NCBI RefSeq assembly: GCF_001685415.1
Contig: NZ_CP014989.1
Span: 124,001-188,000 of the forward strand
Length of the DNA stretch: 64,000 bases
From: Serinicoccus hydrothermalis
GTDB taxonomy: Bacteria > Actinomycetota > Actinomycetes > Actinomycetales > Dermatophilaceae
Reading direction: 5' to 3'
A program made the translations under genes and the position numbers. Within the stretch, counting starts at the first letter, position 1, and each line of letters begins with the position of its first letter. Shown one piece after another: positions 26,917 to 36,356 of the stretch. Under the pieces are notes generated by a model. The model was not told where the DNA came from. It ran no database searches and saw only the letters and a list, made by a program, of their open reading frames with translations.

Positions 26917-26945
26917 TCCAGTCGAGAGCGGGACCGAATCGAGCC

Positions 26946-27704
26946 TCAGCCCAGGTGCTGGGCCTGCCAGGCGGCGCCGATGATGCCGGCGTCGTTCTTG
27001 AGCTGCGCCGGGACGATCGGGGCGCGCGTGTGCAGCAGCGGGAGGTACTTGTCCGCCTTCTTCGAGACGCCGCCGCCCACGATGATGAGGTCGGGCCAGA
27101 GCAGGTCCTCGACGTGGGAGTAGTAGCGCTGGAGCCGCTCGGCCCAGTCCTCCCAGGACAGGTCCTCGTTCTCGCGCGCGGAGCTGGCCGCCCGGGTCTC
27201 CGCGTCGTAGCCGTCGAGCTCGAGGTGGCCGAGCTCGGTGTTGGGCAGCAGCTCGCCCTTCATGAACAGCGCGGTGCCGATGCCGGTGCCCAGCGTCGTC
27301 AGCAGCACGACGCCCTCGTTGCCCCGCCCCGCGCCGTAGTGCATCTCGGCCACGCCGGCGGCGTCGGCGTCGTTCATGACGAAGACCGACCGGCCCACCC
27401 GCTCGGTGAAGAGGGCGTCGGCGTCCGCACCGATCCAGGAGGGGTCGATGTTGGCCGCGGTGCGCACCGTCCCGTGGTGCACCACCGCGGGCAGCGTGAT
27501 GCCCACGGGGCTCTTGCCGCCGATGTCGTCGTCGAACTTGTCCACGATCTCGGCGACGACCTCCGCGACCGCCTCGGGCGTGGACTCCTCCGGGGTGGGG
27601 ATCCGCTTGCGGTCGGTGGCGAACTCGCCCTTCTTGAGGTCGACCGGGGCACCCTTGATGCCGCTGCCCCCGATGTCGACGCCGAGCACGTTCTTCGTGG
27701 CCAT
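26946..27704 (-). CDS. ppgK: polyphosphate glucokinase
   Basis: It phosphorylates glucose using polyphosphate (and often ATP), an actinobacterial route into glycolysis. The 252-residue ROK-type protein has the phosphate loop [15 protein letters not shown], the family mark DLKKGEF, the NDADAAG catalytic aspartate region and the [10 protein letters not shown] block. The ATG at 27704 has GAGGGAG five bases upstream; an in-frame GTG two codons earlier is less likely. Confidence 0.93.
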   Translation of the reverse strand: MATKNVLGVDIGGSGIKGAPVDLKKGEFATDRKRIPTPEESTPEAVAEVVAEIVDKFDDDIGGKSPVGITLPAVVHHGTVRTAANIDPSWIGADADALFTERVGRSVFVMNDADAAGVAEMHYGAGRGNEGVVLLTTLGTGIGTALFMKGELLPNTELGHLELDGYDAETRAASSARENEDLSWEDWAERLQRYYSHVEDLLWPDLIIVGGGVSKKADKYLPLLHTRAPIVPAQLKNDAGIIGAAWQAQHLG

Positions 27705-27774
27705 GTTCACTCCCTCGTGGTGACTGCCCCGAGAGTACGCCCTGGGCGGGGCCCGCCGCGTCAGCCCCCTGACG

Positions 27775-28635
27775 TCACGGAAGGGTGAGGATCTCCGCGC
27801 CGTCGTCGGTGATGAGCAGGGTGTGCTCGAACTGCGCCGACGGCGCCCCGTCTGCGGTGAGGATCGTCCAGCCGTCCTCCCACTCGGTCCAGTCCGGGCT
27901 CCCGAGGTTGAGCATCGGCTCGATGGTGAAGGTCATGCCCGGCTCGATGACGGTGTCGTAGTCCGGCGCCGCGTCGTAGTGCGGGATCACGAGCCCGGAG
28001 TGGAAGGCCTCACCGACACCGTGCCCGGTGTAGTCCCGGACCACGCCGTAGCCGAAGCGGTCGGCATAGCTCTCGATGACCCGCCCGATGACGTTGATCT
28101 CGCGCCCCGGGCGCGCGGCCCGGATGGCCCGGTCGAGGGCCTCGAGGGTGCGCTCGACGAGCAGCCGCGTCTCCTCGGCGACCTCGCCGACGAGGAAGGT
28201 CGCGTTGTTGTCGCCGTGGACACCGCCGAGGTATGCCGTGATGTCGATGTTGCAGATGTCGCCCTCGCGCAGCTCCCGGTCGTCCGGGATGCCGTGGCAG
28301 ATCACCTCGTTGACCGAGGTGCACAGCGACTTGGGGAAGCCGCGGTAGCCCAGGGTGGAGGGATAGGCGCCGTGGTCGAGCAGGAACTCGTGCCCGGCCC
28401 GGTCGATCTCGTCGGTGGTGACGCCCGGCCGGACCATCTCGCCGCACAGCTGCAGCGCCTGCGCCGCCAGCCGCCCGGCCACGCGCATCGCCTCGATGGT
28501 CTGCGCGTCCTTGACCTCCGACCCGCGGAACGGTGCCGGCGCGGGACGGTCGACGTACTCCGGGCGGGCGATCGAGCCCGGCACCGGGCGTCGCGGGCTG
28601 ACCTGTCCGGGAGCGATCGGGGTGAGGGTGGGCAT
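27775..28635 (-). CDS. map: methionine aminopeptidase, type I
   Basis: It removes the N-terminal methionine from new proteins with a two-metal centre. The 286-residue length includes a 45-residue proline-rich N-terminal extension usual in actinobacterial MetAPs, which may contact the ribosome. The ligands are visible: Asp in [11 protein letters not shown], Asp in VHGDNNATF, His in [11 protein letters not shown], Glu in FTIEPML and Glu in FEHTLLI. The ATG at 28635 is preferred to an upstream start because the family begins MP(T/L). Confidence 0.94.
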   Translation of the reverse strand: MPTLTPIAPGQVSPRRPVPGSIARPEYVDRPAPAPFRGSEVKDAQTIEAMRVAGRLAAQALQLCGEMVRPGVTTDEIDRAGHEFLLDHGAYPSTLGYRGFPKSLCTSVNEVICHGIPDDRELREGDICNIDITAYLGGVHGDNNATFLVGEVAEETRLLVERTLEALDRAIRAARPGREINVIGRVIESYADRFGYGVVRDYTGHGVGEAFHSGLVIPHYDAAPDYDTVIEPGMTFTIEPMLNLGSPDWTEWEDGWTILTADGAPSAQFEHTLLITDDGAEILTLP

Positions 28636-28703
28636 AGGGTGAAGTCTAGGTGCCGCCGACGTCCCGGCGGCACGCACGTCGGCGTCGCACGGGAGGTCAG
28701 CAG

Positions 28704-28913
28704 ATGGAGTATTGGTTCAACACGAAGTCCGGCACGGTGCAGCGGGGGGACGACCCGGAGCTCGCGCGCAGCGGCGACCTCATGGGCCCCTACGGCAGCG
28801 AGGAGGAGGCCTCGCGCGCCTACGAGATCGCGGCCGAGAAGACCGAGAAGTGGGACGACGCGGAGCGCGAGGACGACAACTGGGACAACAACCCGTTCAA
28901 CGACAAGGGGTGA
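28704..28913 (+). CDS. small conserved acidic actinobacterial protein
   Basis: A 69-residue acidic protein opening [16 protein letters not shown], followed by a [17 protein letters not shown] helix and an acidic tail with DNWDNNPF. The pattern is common in high-GC Gram-positives next to map or glnA genes, but no activity is known. GGGAGG lies about eight bases upstream of the ATG. A small CCCGTC/GACGGG hairpin with a 2-base gap follows the stop codon (28921-28934) and may be its terminator. Confidence 0.8.
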   Translation: MEYWFNTKSGTVQRGDDPELARSGDLMGPYGSEEEASRAYEIAAEKTEKWDDAEREDDNWDNNPFNDKG

Positions 28914-28961
28914 GACCCGCCCCGTCGTGACGGGTATGCCTCCCGCCCGTCCTCCGGACGC

Positions 28962-29963
28962 TCACCGGTGCAGCTTCGGCAGCACCTCGCGACCGAAGAC
29001 CTCCAGCCACTCGCGCTGGTTCTTCCCCACGTTGTGCAGGTAGACCCGGTCGAAGCCGAGGTCGAGCAGGTCCTGGATGTGCGCGCGGTGCTCGTCCGGG
29101 TCGCTCGAGATGACCATGCGGCCCTCGAAGTCCTCGGGCCGGACCAGCTGGGCCATGGCCGCGAAGTCGTGCGGCGACCGGATGTCCGCCTTGCCGAACT
29201 TCATCCCGCCGTTGGGCCACTCGGTCATGGCGTTCTCCAGCGCCTGCTCGTCCGTCTCGGCCCAGGACAGGTGCAGCTGGAGCACCTTGGGCATCGTGTC
29301 CGGGTCCTTGCCGGCCTCCCGCGCCCCGTCGGCGAAGCGCCCCAGCAGCATCTCGATCTTGTCCCGCGGCGCCCCGACGGTGATGATGCCGTCGGCGTGC
29401 CGCCCGGTCTTCTTCGCGTTGACCGGGCCGGCGGTCGCGACGAGCACGGGCGGCGCGGCCTCCGGCATCGTCCAGAGCCGGGTGGTCTCCATCTTGAAGA
29501 ACTCGCCGGCGAACTTGGTGTCCTTGCCCTCCAGCGAGGCGTCGAAGAGCTGCCGGATGAGGTCGACCGCCTCGAACATCCGGCGCGAGCGCTCACCGGC
29601 CTCGGGCCAGTAGCCGGCCAGGACGTGCTCGTTGAGCGCCTCCCCGGCGCCGACCCCGAGCCAGCTGCGGCCCGGGTACATCGCCTCCAGGGTCGCGGCC
29701 GCCTGCGCGACCACCGCCGGGTGCCAGCGGAAGCTCGGGCAGACCACGCCGGGCCCCAGGTCACCGGTCGTGCGTTCGCCCACGGCGGTGAGGACGTTCC
29801 ACACGAAGGCCGACTGTCCCTGGTGCGGCACCCACGGGGCGAAGTGGTCGGCGGCCATGCACCCGGAGAAGCCGTGCTCCTCGGCGGCGGCCGTGAGGGC
29901 CACCGCCTCGGAGGGGTGGAACTGCTCCAGCATGGCGGCATACCCGACGGTGAGATCGCTCAT
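28962..29963 (-). CDS. F420-dependent LLM-class oxidoreductase
   Basis: A 333-residue TIM-barrel flavin/F420 enzyme. Blocks shared with F420-dependent glucose-6-phosphate dehydrogenase are ADHFAPW, VWNVLTAVGERT, WLGVGAGEALNEH and ISSDPDEH. Whether it uses glucose-6-phosphate is uncertain; it may belong to the sister family annotated only as F420-dependent LLM oxidoreductase. The ATG at 29963 gives the conserved start. It is divergent from the alkyltransferase-like gene. Confidence 0.85.
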   Translation of the reverse strand: MSDLTVGYAAMLEQFHPSEAVALTAAAEEHGFSGCMAADHFAPWVPHQGQSAFVWNVLTAVGERTTGDLGPGVVCPSFRWHPAVVAQAAATLEAMYPGRSWLGVGAGEALNEHVLAGYWPEAGERSRRMFEAVDLIRQLFDASLEGKDTKFAGEFFKMETTRLWTMPEAAPPVLVATAGPVNAKKTGRHADGIITVGAPRDKIEMLLGRFADGAREAGKDPDTMPKVLQLHLSWAETDEQALENAMTEWPNGGMKFGKADIRSPHDFAAMAQLVRPEDFEGRMVISSDPDEHRAHIQDLLDLGFDRVYLHNVGKNQREWLEVFGREVLPKLHR

Positions 29964-30027
29964 GCCGACCAGCGTAGGCGCAGCCACCGACGCCGCGACG
30001 GCCCGAGCGACGGGTAGCGTGCGCGGG

Positions 30028-30375
30028 ATGGACGAGGTGCACGTCGAGCGGGTGCTGCGGGCGGTGGAGCAGGTGCCGCCGGGCCGCGTCGTCTCCTACG
30101 GCGACCTCGGCGACCTCGTCGGCCTCCGGCCGCGGCACGTCGGGTCGATCATGAGCCACTGGGGCATCAACGTCACGTGGTGGCGGGTGACCAACCGGGT
30201 CGGCGACCTCCCGGAGGCGCTGCTGGCCCGCGCCCGACCGCACTGGGAGCAGGAGGGCATCGCTCTCAAGGACTCCGGATCCGGCTGCCGCTTCGCGGAC
30301 CACCACGCCGACCTCGACCGGCTGGGAGAGGACTACGCCCGCGCGGCGGCCGACCTGGACGATGCGGCAGGATGA
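30028..30375 (+). CDS. alkyltransferase-like (MGMT-family) protein
   Basis: A 115-residue protein with the DNA-binding fold of O6-alkylguanine transferases: VLRAVEQVPPGRVVSYGDLGDLVG, then the RPRHVGSIMSHW helix. The reactive PCHR cysteine is replaced by WWRV, so it cannot accept alkyl groups. Proteins of this ATL type bind alkylated bases and recruit nucleotide-excision repair. The reading frame ends four bases before glnA2, so the two are likely co-transcribed. Confidence 0.88.
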   Translation: MDEVHVERVLRAVEQVPPGRVVSYGDLGDLVGLRPRHVGSIMSHWGINVTWWRVTNRVGDLPEALLARARPHWEQEGIALKDSGSGCRFADHHADLDRLGEDYARAAADLDDAAG

Positions 30376-30379
30376 GGCC

Positions 30380-31708
30380 ATGAACCGCCAGCAGGAGTAT
30401 GTCCTCCGCACCATCGAGGAGAGGGACATCCGGTTCGTCCGGCTCTGGTTCACCGACCTCATGGGCACGTTGAAGTCGGTCGCCGTGGCGCCGGCGGAGC
30501 TGGAGCAGGCGTTCGCCGAGGGGATCGGCATCGACGGCAGCGTCATCGAGGGCTTCACCCGGGTCTACGAGGCGGACATGATCGTCCAGCCGGACGCCGA
30601 CACCTTCCAGGTGCTCCCGTGGCGCGACCGCACCGCCCGGATGTTCTGCGACATCAACATGCCCGACGGCACACCGGCGTCCACCGACTCGCGCAACATC
30701 CTGCGCCGCGCCCTCGACCGCGCGGGCCAGGAGGGCTTCACCTTCTACACCCACCCCGAGATCGAGTTCTACCTCTTCCGCGAGCCCTACGAGTCGGCCC
30801 GCGGACCGGTGCCCGTGGACCAGGCCGGCTACTTCGACCACGTCGCCCGCGGCGACGGCCACGACTTCCGCCGTGCGGCCATCGAGATGCTGGAGCAGAT
30901 GGGCATCTCGGTGGAGTTCAGCCACCACGAGGGCGGCCCCGGGCAGCAGGAGATCGACCTGCGCTACGCCGACGCCCTGTCGATGGCGGACAACATCATG
31001 ACCTTCCGCACCGTGGTCCGGGAGGTCGCGCTGCACGAGAAGGCCTTCGCCTCCTTCATGCCCAAGCCGCTCGCGCAGCAGCCGGGCTCGGGCATGCATA
31101 CCCACGTCTCGCTCTTCGAGGGCGACAGCAACGCCTTCTACGAGCCGGGCGCGAGCTACGAGCTGTCCCAGACCGGCCGCCGGTTCATGGCGGGCGTGCT
31201 CGCGCACAGCCGGGAGATCTGCGCCGTCACCAACCAGTGGGTCAACTCCTACAAGCGGCTCTGGGGCGGCGGCGAGGCGCCGGCGCACGTGTGCTGGGGC
31301 CACAACAACCGCTCCGCGCTGGCCCGCGTCCCGATGTACTCCATGGGCAAGGGCCACTCGCGCCGGATCGAGGTCCGCTCGATCGACTCGGCCTGCAACC
31401 CCTACCTCACCTACGCCCTCGTCCTGGCCTCCGGCCTGCGTGGGATCAAGGAGGCCTACGACCTGCCGCCCGAGGCCGAGGACGACGTCTGGGCGCTCAC
31501 CGACGCCGAGCGCCGCGCCATGGGCATCGACCCCCTGCCCCAGAGCCTCGGCGAGGCCGTGGCGGTGATGGAGGAGTCCGAGCTGGTGGCCGACGTCCTC
31601 GGCGAGCAGGTCTTCGACTTCTACCTGCGCAACAAGTGGCAGGAGTGGGGCGACTACCGGTCCCAGGTGACGCAGTTCGAGCTGGACCGCTACCTGCTCC
31701 ACCTGTGA
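30380..31708 (+). CDS. glnA2: glutamine synthetase, GlnA2 type
   Basis: A 442-residue type I glutamine synthetase that makes glutamine from glutamate, ammonia and ATP. The beta-grasp opening DIRFVRLWFTDLMGTLKSVAV, the catalytic HPEIEFYLF and GSGMHTHVSLF blocks and the C-terminal LRNKWQEWGDYRSQVTQFEL are plain. The tail resembles mycobacterial GlnA2. It keeps a tyrosine in AYDLPPE at the place of the adenylylation site of GlnA1. It lies just upstream of glnE, whose product modifies glutamine synthetase. Confidence 0.93.
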   Translation: MNRQQEYVLRTIEERDIRFVRLWFTDLMGTLKSVAVAPAELEQAFAEGIGIDGSVIEGFTRVYEADMIVQPDADTFQVLPWRDRTARMFCDINMPDGTPASTDSRNILRRALDRAGQEGFTFYTHPEIEFYLFREPYESARGPVPVDQAGYFDHVARGDGHDFRRAAIEMLEQMGISVEFSHHEGGPGQQEIDLRYADALSMADNIMTFRTVVREVALHEKAFASFMPKPLAQQPGSGMHTHVSLFEGDSNAFYEPGASYELSQTGRRFMAGVLAHSREICAVTNQWVNSYKRLWGGGEAPAHVCWGHNNRSALARVPMYSMGKGHSRRIEVRSIDSACNPYLTYALVLASGLRGIKEAYDLPPEAEDDVWALTDAERRAMGIDPLPQSLGEAVAVMEESELVADVLGEQVFDFYLRNKWQEWGDYRSQVTQFELDRYLLHL

Positions 31709-31722
31709 CCAGGGGGTATGCC

Positions 31723-34700
31723 GTGTACTCCGCAGAGCGCGACCCTCGCCCGACCGCCGGACGTCGCGCGTCCGCGGAGCCCGGTCGGGTCGGCGCCACC
31801 GAGCTCGCGCGCGGCGGCTTCCAGGACGGGGAGCGGGCGGGGAGGCTGCTCGAGGAGGTGCTCGACCGGTTGCGGGAGGGCGCCGACACCGGTGACGGGG
31901 ACGTCGACGTGGCCTCCCTGGTCTCCGACCTGGGCGCCACGGGGGACCCGGACGCGGCACTGCTGCTGCTCGTCCGGCTGCTGGACCCGCGCTCGACCGG
32001 CGCCGACGGCACCCGCACCGACGAGGCGACCCGGCCCGTCGTCCTCGGGGGCGGCGAGCCACGGCGGCGCCTCCTGGCGCTGCTCGGGGGCACCCAGGCC
32101 CTCGGCGAGTCGCTGCTGCGGCATCCCGAGCACGTGCGCGACGTGGCCGAGGGGGAGCTGCCCGAGGCCTGGTCCATCGTCGAGGCGGTCCGCGGGCTGC
32201 AGGGGCGGGAGGGCGCCGACGCGCTGCGCGTCGCCTACCGGCGCCAGCTGCTCCGGCTCGCGACCGCCGACCTCGTCTCCACGGACCCGGTGTCGCTGCT
32301 GCCCGCGGTCGGCGGCGCGCTCGCCGACCTGGCCTCGGCCGCGCTGGAGGCGGCGCTGCTGCTCGCTCGGGCGGAGGTGGACGGCGAGGAGACCTGCGAC
32401 CTCTGCATCGTCGGCATGGGCAAGACGGGCGGCCGGGAGCTCAACTACCTCTCCGACGTCGACGTCATCTTCCTCGCCGGACCGCGGGGCGAGGCCCCCG
32501 AGCAGGACGCCCTGGAGGTCGGTGGAAAGCTGGCGAGCGCGGTGATGCGGATCTGCGGTGAGTCCACCGCCGAGGGCACGCTGTGGCAGGTGGACGCGGC
32601 GCTGCGGCCGGAGGGCAAGCACGGTCCGCTGGTGCGCTCGCTGGGCTCGCACCGGGAGTACTACCAGCGCTGGGCCAAGACGTGGGAGTTCCAGGCGCTG
32701 CTCAAGGCCCGGGTGGTCGCCGGGGACGGCGATCTCGGCCGCCGGTGGCTGGAGATCGTGGAGCCGATGGTCTGGGAGGCCGCCGGCCGCGAGAACTTCG
32801 TCGACGAGGTGCAGTCGATGCGTCGCCGGGTGGAGGAGCATGTCCGACGGGACGAGGTGGACCGGCAGATCAAGCTGGGCCCGGGGGGTCTGCGGGACAT
32901 CGAGTTCAGCGTCCAGCTGCTCCAGCTGGTGCACGGCCGGTCCGACACCAGCCTGCGCTCGCGCACGACGCTGGAGGCGCTGGCCGCGCTGCGCGACGGC
33001 GGCTACGTCGGGCGCCCGGACGCGCGCAGCCTCGACGACGCCTACCGGCTGCTGCGCTGTCTGGAGCACCGGGTGCAGCTGCACCGCATGAAGCGCACCC
33101 ACCTCATGCCGACGAGCGAGGCCGACCTGCGCCGTCTCGGGCGGCTCCTGGGGGAGCGGGGCGAGGCGGACCGGGCGGTCACGCAGCGGTGGAAGGCGGT
33201 GCGCCGGGAGGTTCGTCGCCTGCACGAGCGGCTGTTCTACCGTCCGCTGCTCTCGGCCGTCGCCCGGCTGTCCAGCGACGAGGCACGTCTCTCGCCCGAG
33301 GCCGCCCGCGAGCGCCTGGCCGCGCTCGGCTTCCGGGACCCGGCCGGCGCCATGCGGCACCTGGAGGCGCTCACCGAGGGGTTGAGCCGCCGGGCGACCA
33401 TCCAGCGGCACCTGCTGCCGGTCATGCTCTCCTGGTTCGCCGACGGCGCCGACCCCGACTCCGGCCTGCTCGCCTTCCGCCGGATCAGCGACGCGCTGGG
33501 CACGACGCACTGGTACCTCGGGATGCTGCGCGACGAGGGCAGCGCCGCCCAGCGCCTCGCGCGGGTCCTGTCCTCCAGCCGGTATGCCGTCGACCTGCTC
33601 ATCCGCAGCCCCGAGACCGTCTCGCTGCTCGGTGACGAGAACGAGCTGGTGGCGCCCCCGGACAAGGAGGCGCTCGTCGCCCGGATGAGTGCTGCCGCCC
33701 AGCGGCAGCCCAGCGCCGAGGAGGCCTTCGCCTCGGTCCGGAAGGTGCGTGCCCGGGAGCTGGTCCGGATCGTGCTCGGCGACCTGGCGGCGGGGTGGGA
33801 CGGGCCGCACGTCCGTCAGGCGCTGAGCGACCTCACCGACGCCTACCTCGAGGGGGCGCTGGGGGTCGCGACACGCCGGGTCCTGGCCCGGCGCGAGGAG
33901 GAGCCCGCCATGGCCCTCGTGCTCATCGGCATGGGCCGGCTCGGGGGCCGTGAGGTGGGGTATGCCAGTGACGCGGACGTCATGTTCGTCTACGACGTCG
34001 TCGGCGACGACCCCGACCTGGCGGCCGAGCAGGCCGGCGACGTCGTCGCCGAGCTGCGCCGCGGGCTGTCCGGCCCGGGACCGGACCCGGTGCTCGAGCT
34101 CGACGCGGCCCTGCGCCCCGAGGGCAAGGGCGGGCCCCTGGTCCGCAGCCTCGCGGGCTACCGCACCTACTACGAGCGCTGGTCGGCCGGCTGGGAGTCG
34201 CAGGCACTGCTGCGGGCGCGGCCGGTGGCCGGCGATCCCGGGCTGGGGAAGGCCTTCACCGAGATGATCGAGCCGCTGCGCTGGCCCGAGGGTGGCATCG
34301 AGGAGGCCGCCGTGCGCGAGATCCGCAAGCTCAAGGCCCGGATGGAGGCCGAGCGGCTGCCCCGCGGCGCCGACCCGCGCACCCACCTCAAGCTGGGGCT
34401 GGGCGGCCTGTCCGACGTCGAGTGGGTCGTGCAGCTGCTGCAGCTGCAGCACGCGTACGAGCACCCCGGGCTGCGCACCACCAGCACGATCGACGCGTTG
34501 CGTGCGGCGGGCGGCGCCGGGCTGCTCACCGAGCGGGACCTGCACCCGCTGCTGCACGCCTGGACCACGGCCTCGCAGCTGCGCGACGCGGGCATCGTCT
34601 GGCGGGGTCGGGCCGTCGACAGCGTGCCCAGCGACCTGCGGGACGCCGAGGGGATGTCGCGCGTCATGCGCCGGCCCGCCGGCAGCGGGGCCTCCCTCGC

Positions 34701-35001
34701 CCAGGACTGGCGGCGGATAGCCCGGCACTCGCGCGAGGTGGTGGAGCGGCTGCTCTACGGCAACAAGCCGCCCCGGCACGCCCAGGAGGGGCGCGCGACC
34801 GACTCCGCGGCCGGCCGCTTCGGCGGTGGGTCGACCCGCCGCGGCGCGGCGCGGGACCGCCGCACGGACGGTTTCGGGCGTCCCCGGGTGTCCTCGCCGC
34901 CGCGCTCGGCGGGACACTTCCCGACGCCGCGCCAGGATCCCTTCGGCCGGTCCCGTCGCCCCCGCCGTGGCGAGGACGAGGGCGGGCCCACCGATCCGTA
35001 G
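31723..35001 (+). CDS. glnE: glutamine synthetase adenylyltransferase/adenylyl-removing enzyme
   Basis: A 1092-residue two-headed nucleotidyltransferase that adenylylates and deadenylylates glutamine synthetase in response to nitrogen status. The two catalytic heads carry GMGKTGGRELNYLSDVD near residue 230 and GMGRLGGREVGYASDAD near 736. The GTG at 31723 is preferred because AGGGGG stands six bases upstream; the GTG at 31705 overlaps the glnA2 stop but has no ribosome site. The C-terminal 80 residues are basic, Arg- and Gly-rich, and probably disordered. Confidence 0.95.
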   Translation: MYSAERDPRPTAGRRASAEPGRVGATELARGGFQDGERAGRLLEEVLDRLREGADTGDGDVDVASLVSDLGATGDPDAALLLLVRLLDPRSTGADGTRTDEATRPVVLGGGEPRRRLLALLGGTQALGESLLRHPEHVRDVAEGELPEAWSIVEAVRGLQGREGADALRVAYRRQLLRLATADLVSTDPVSLLPAVGGALADLASAALEAALLLARAEVDGEETCDLCIVGMGKTGGRELNYLSDVDVIFLAGPRGEAPEQDALEVGGKLASAVMRICGESTAEGTLWQVDAALRPEGKHGPLVRSLGSHREYYQRWAKTWEFQALLKARVVAGDGDLGRRWLEIVEPMVWEAAGRENFVDEVQSMRRRVEEHVRRDEVDRQIKLGPGGLRDIEFSVQLLQLVHGRSDTSLRSRTTLEALAALRDGGYVGRPDARSLDDAYRLLRCLEHRVQLHRMKRTHLMPTSEADLRRLGRLLGERGEADRAVTQRWKAVRREVRRLHERLFYRPLLSAVARLSSDEARLSPEAARERLAALGFRDPAGAMRHLEALTEGLSRRATIQRHLLPVMLSWFADGADPDSGLLAFRRISDALGTTHWYLGMLRDEGSAAQRLARVLSSSRYAVDLLIRSPETVSLLGDENELVAPPDKEALVARMSAAAQRQPSAEEAFASVRKVRARELVRIVLGDLAAGWDGPHVRQALSDLTDAYLEGALGVATRRVLARREEEPAMALVLIGMGRLGGREVGYASDADVMFVYDVVGDDPDLAAEQAGDVVAELRRGLSGPGPDPVLELDAALRPEGKGGPLVRSLAGYRTYYERWSAGWESQALLRARPVAGDPGLGKAFTEMIEPLRWPEGGIEEAAVREIRKLKARMEAERLPRGADPRTHLKLGLGGLSDVEWVVQLLQLQHAYEHPGLRTTSTIDALRAAGGAGLLTERDLHPLLHAWTTASQLRDAGIVWRGRAVDSVPSDLRDAEGMSRVMRRPAGSGASLAQDWRRIARHSREVVERLLYGNKPPRHAQEGRATDSAAGRFGGGSTRRGAARDRRTDGFGRPRVSSPPRSAGHFPTPRQDPFGRSRRPRRGEDEGGPTDP

Positions 35002-35010
35002 GATGGGTGC

Positions 35011-35652
35011 GTGACCCCCGAGCCCCCCACCGACCCGGCGCGATCGGGTGGGCTGCTGCTGTCGGCGGGGCCCCGGGCCGAGGTCGACGCCTGGGTCGGG
35101 GCGAGCGTCGTGCCCGTGACGGTGGTGCCGCTGGAGGGATGGACCGCGGTGGTCACCCGAGGCGGTTCGCAGGCGGGTCCGCCCTACGAGGACGGCGGTC
35201 TGGTCAGCGCCTGCCGGGTGCTGTCCGCCAAGGCAGGGCCCGGCCTGGGCTTCTACGAGGTCGACGGGCGCGCCCTCGTCACCGCGCACCCCGCAGGACG
35301 CCGCCGGCGGGTCCGCTGGGTGGTGTGGGAGCCCGAGCAGGGCCTGCTGCGCCCCCCGGGCCTCGACCTGGCCGGACCGGCCGAGCTGGTGCGGCTCGCG
35401 GGCGCGGACCCCGGCACGCGGGACGAGCTCGTGGAGCTGCTGCACGAGACCGGGGTACGGCCGGCCCGCATGCTGCAGGCGGTCATGGCGACCCTCGGCC
35501 TGCCGGGGACCCGGCTCGTCGAGGAGCCCGCCCGCGCCGACGACCTGCCCGGTGCGGTGCGGGTCGTGCCCGACCGCCGCCAGGTCGGGTGGTTCGAGGA
35601 CGCCGTGCGCGACTCGGTCCGGCTGCGGCAGGAGCTGGGCGTCCTGTCGTGA
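35011..35652 (+). CDS. hypothetical actinobacterial protein
   Basis: A 213-residue protein without a recognised domain. It contains an alternating strand region (VTVVPLEGWTAVVTRGG; RVRWVVWEPEQGLLRPPGL) and a helical C-terminus with LVELLHETGVRPARMLQAVM. No membrane segment or signal peptide is seen. It overlaps the HisA/PriA-like gene by four bases and follows glnE closely, which suggests a shared transcript with hisA and sseB. Confidence 0.7.
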   Translation: MTPEPPTDPARSGGLLLSAGPRAEVDAWVGASVVPVTVVPLEGWTAVVTRGGSQAGPPYEDGGLVSACRVLSAKAGPGLGFYEVDGRALVTAHPAGRRRRVRWVVWEPEQGLLRPPGLDLAGPAELVRLAGADPGTRDELVELLHETGVRPARMLQAVMATLGLPGTRLVEEPARADDLPGAVRVVPDRRQVGWFEDAVRDSVRLRQELGVLS

Positions 35653-36356
35653 CCGGCACCCTGACCCTGCTGCCCGCCGTGGACGTCGCCGGGGGCCGCG
35701 CGGCCCAGGCGCGTGACGGCGCGCCGGACGATCCCCTGCGCATCGCCACCGACCTCGTCGACCAGGGCGCCGCGATGCTGCACCTCGTCGACCTGGACCG
35801 GGCGTTCGGGCGCGGGGGAGACCCCGACCTCATGACCGAGCTGCTCGGGCGCATACCCGTGCCGGTGCAGCTGTCCGGGGGCATCGCCACCACCGCGGAC
35901 GTCGCGTGGGCGGCGGGCACGGGCGCCAGCCGGGTCGTCCTCGCGAGCTCGGCCCTGTCCGAACCCGCCCTGGTCGAGGCTGCCGCCGCCACCCTGGGGG
36001 AGCGGCTGGTCGTCGCCGTCGACGTCCGGGAGGGCCAGGTCGTCGCCCGCGGCACCCCGCTGGTCCTCGGCCCGACCGCGGAAGTGCTGGCCGGTCACCC
36101 GGCGCTGCGGGACGGGCGGATCCGGGTGCTGGTGGCCGACGCTTCCCGGGACGGCCGTCGCAGCGGCGCCGACCTGGACCTGTTCGCCTCGGTGGCCGAG
36201 CTCGTCGGCTCCCCGGTCACGGCGTCCGGGGGCGTGGCCGACCTCGCCGACCTGACCCGGCTGCGCGCCAGCGAGGCCGTCGACGAGCTGGTGCTCGGGG
36301 CCGCCCTGCACGAGGGTGCCTTCACCCTGCGCGACGCCCTGGAGGTCTGCGCGTGA
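35649..36356 (+). CDS. hisA: HisA/PriA-like TIM-barrel protein, divergent
   Basis: A 235-residue barrel of the HisA family (phosphoribosyl isomerase, or PriA with an added TrpF role). The catalytic aspartates are present in LLPAVDVAGG and VADASRDG, and the phosphate loop SGGI is kept. However, several residues that bind substrate in PriA are changed: RAVRL becomes RAAQA, the arginine after SGGI is missing, and the RGW segment reads RGT. It is followed by sseB as in relatives. It may be a weak or altered isomerase. Confidence 0.8.
   Translation: MTGTLTLLPAVDVAGGRAAQARDGAPDDPLRIATDLVDQGAAMLHLVDLDRAFGRGGDPDLMTELLGRIPVPVQLSGGIATTADVAWAAGTGASRVVLASSALSEPALVEAAAATLGERLVVAVDVREGQVVARGTPLVLGPTAEVLAGHPALRDGRIRVLVADASRDGRRSGADLDLFASVAELVGSPVTASGGVADLADLTRLRASEAVDELVLGAALHEGAFTLRDALEVCA

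Noticed and set aside
31690-35445. Long minus-strand open frame opposite glnE
   Set aside because: Antisense to two intact GlnE catalytic heads, with composition typical of a shadow frame.
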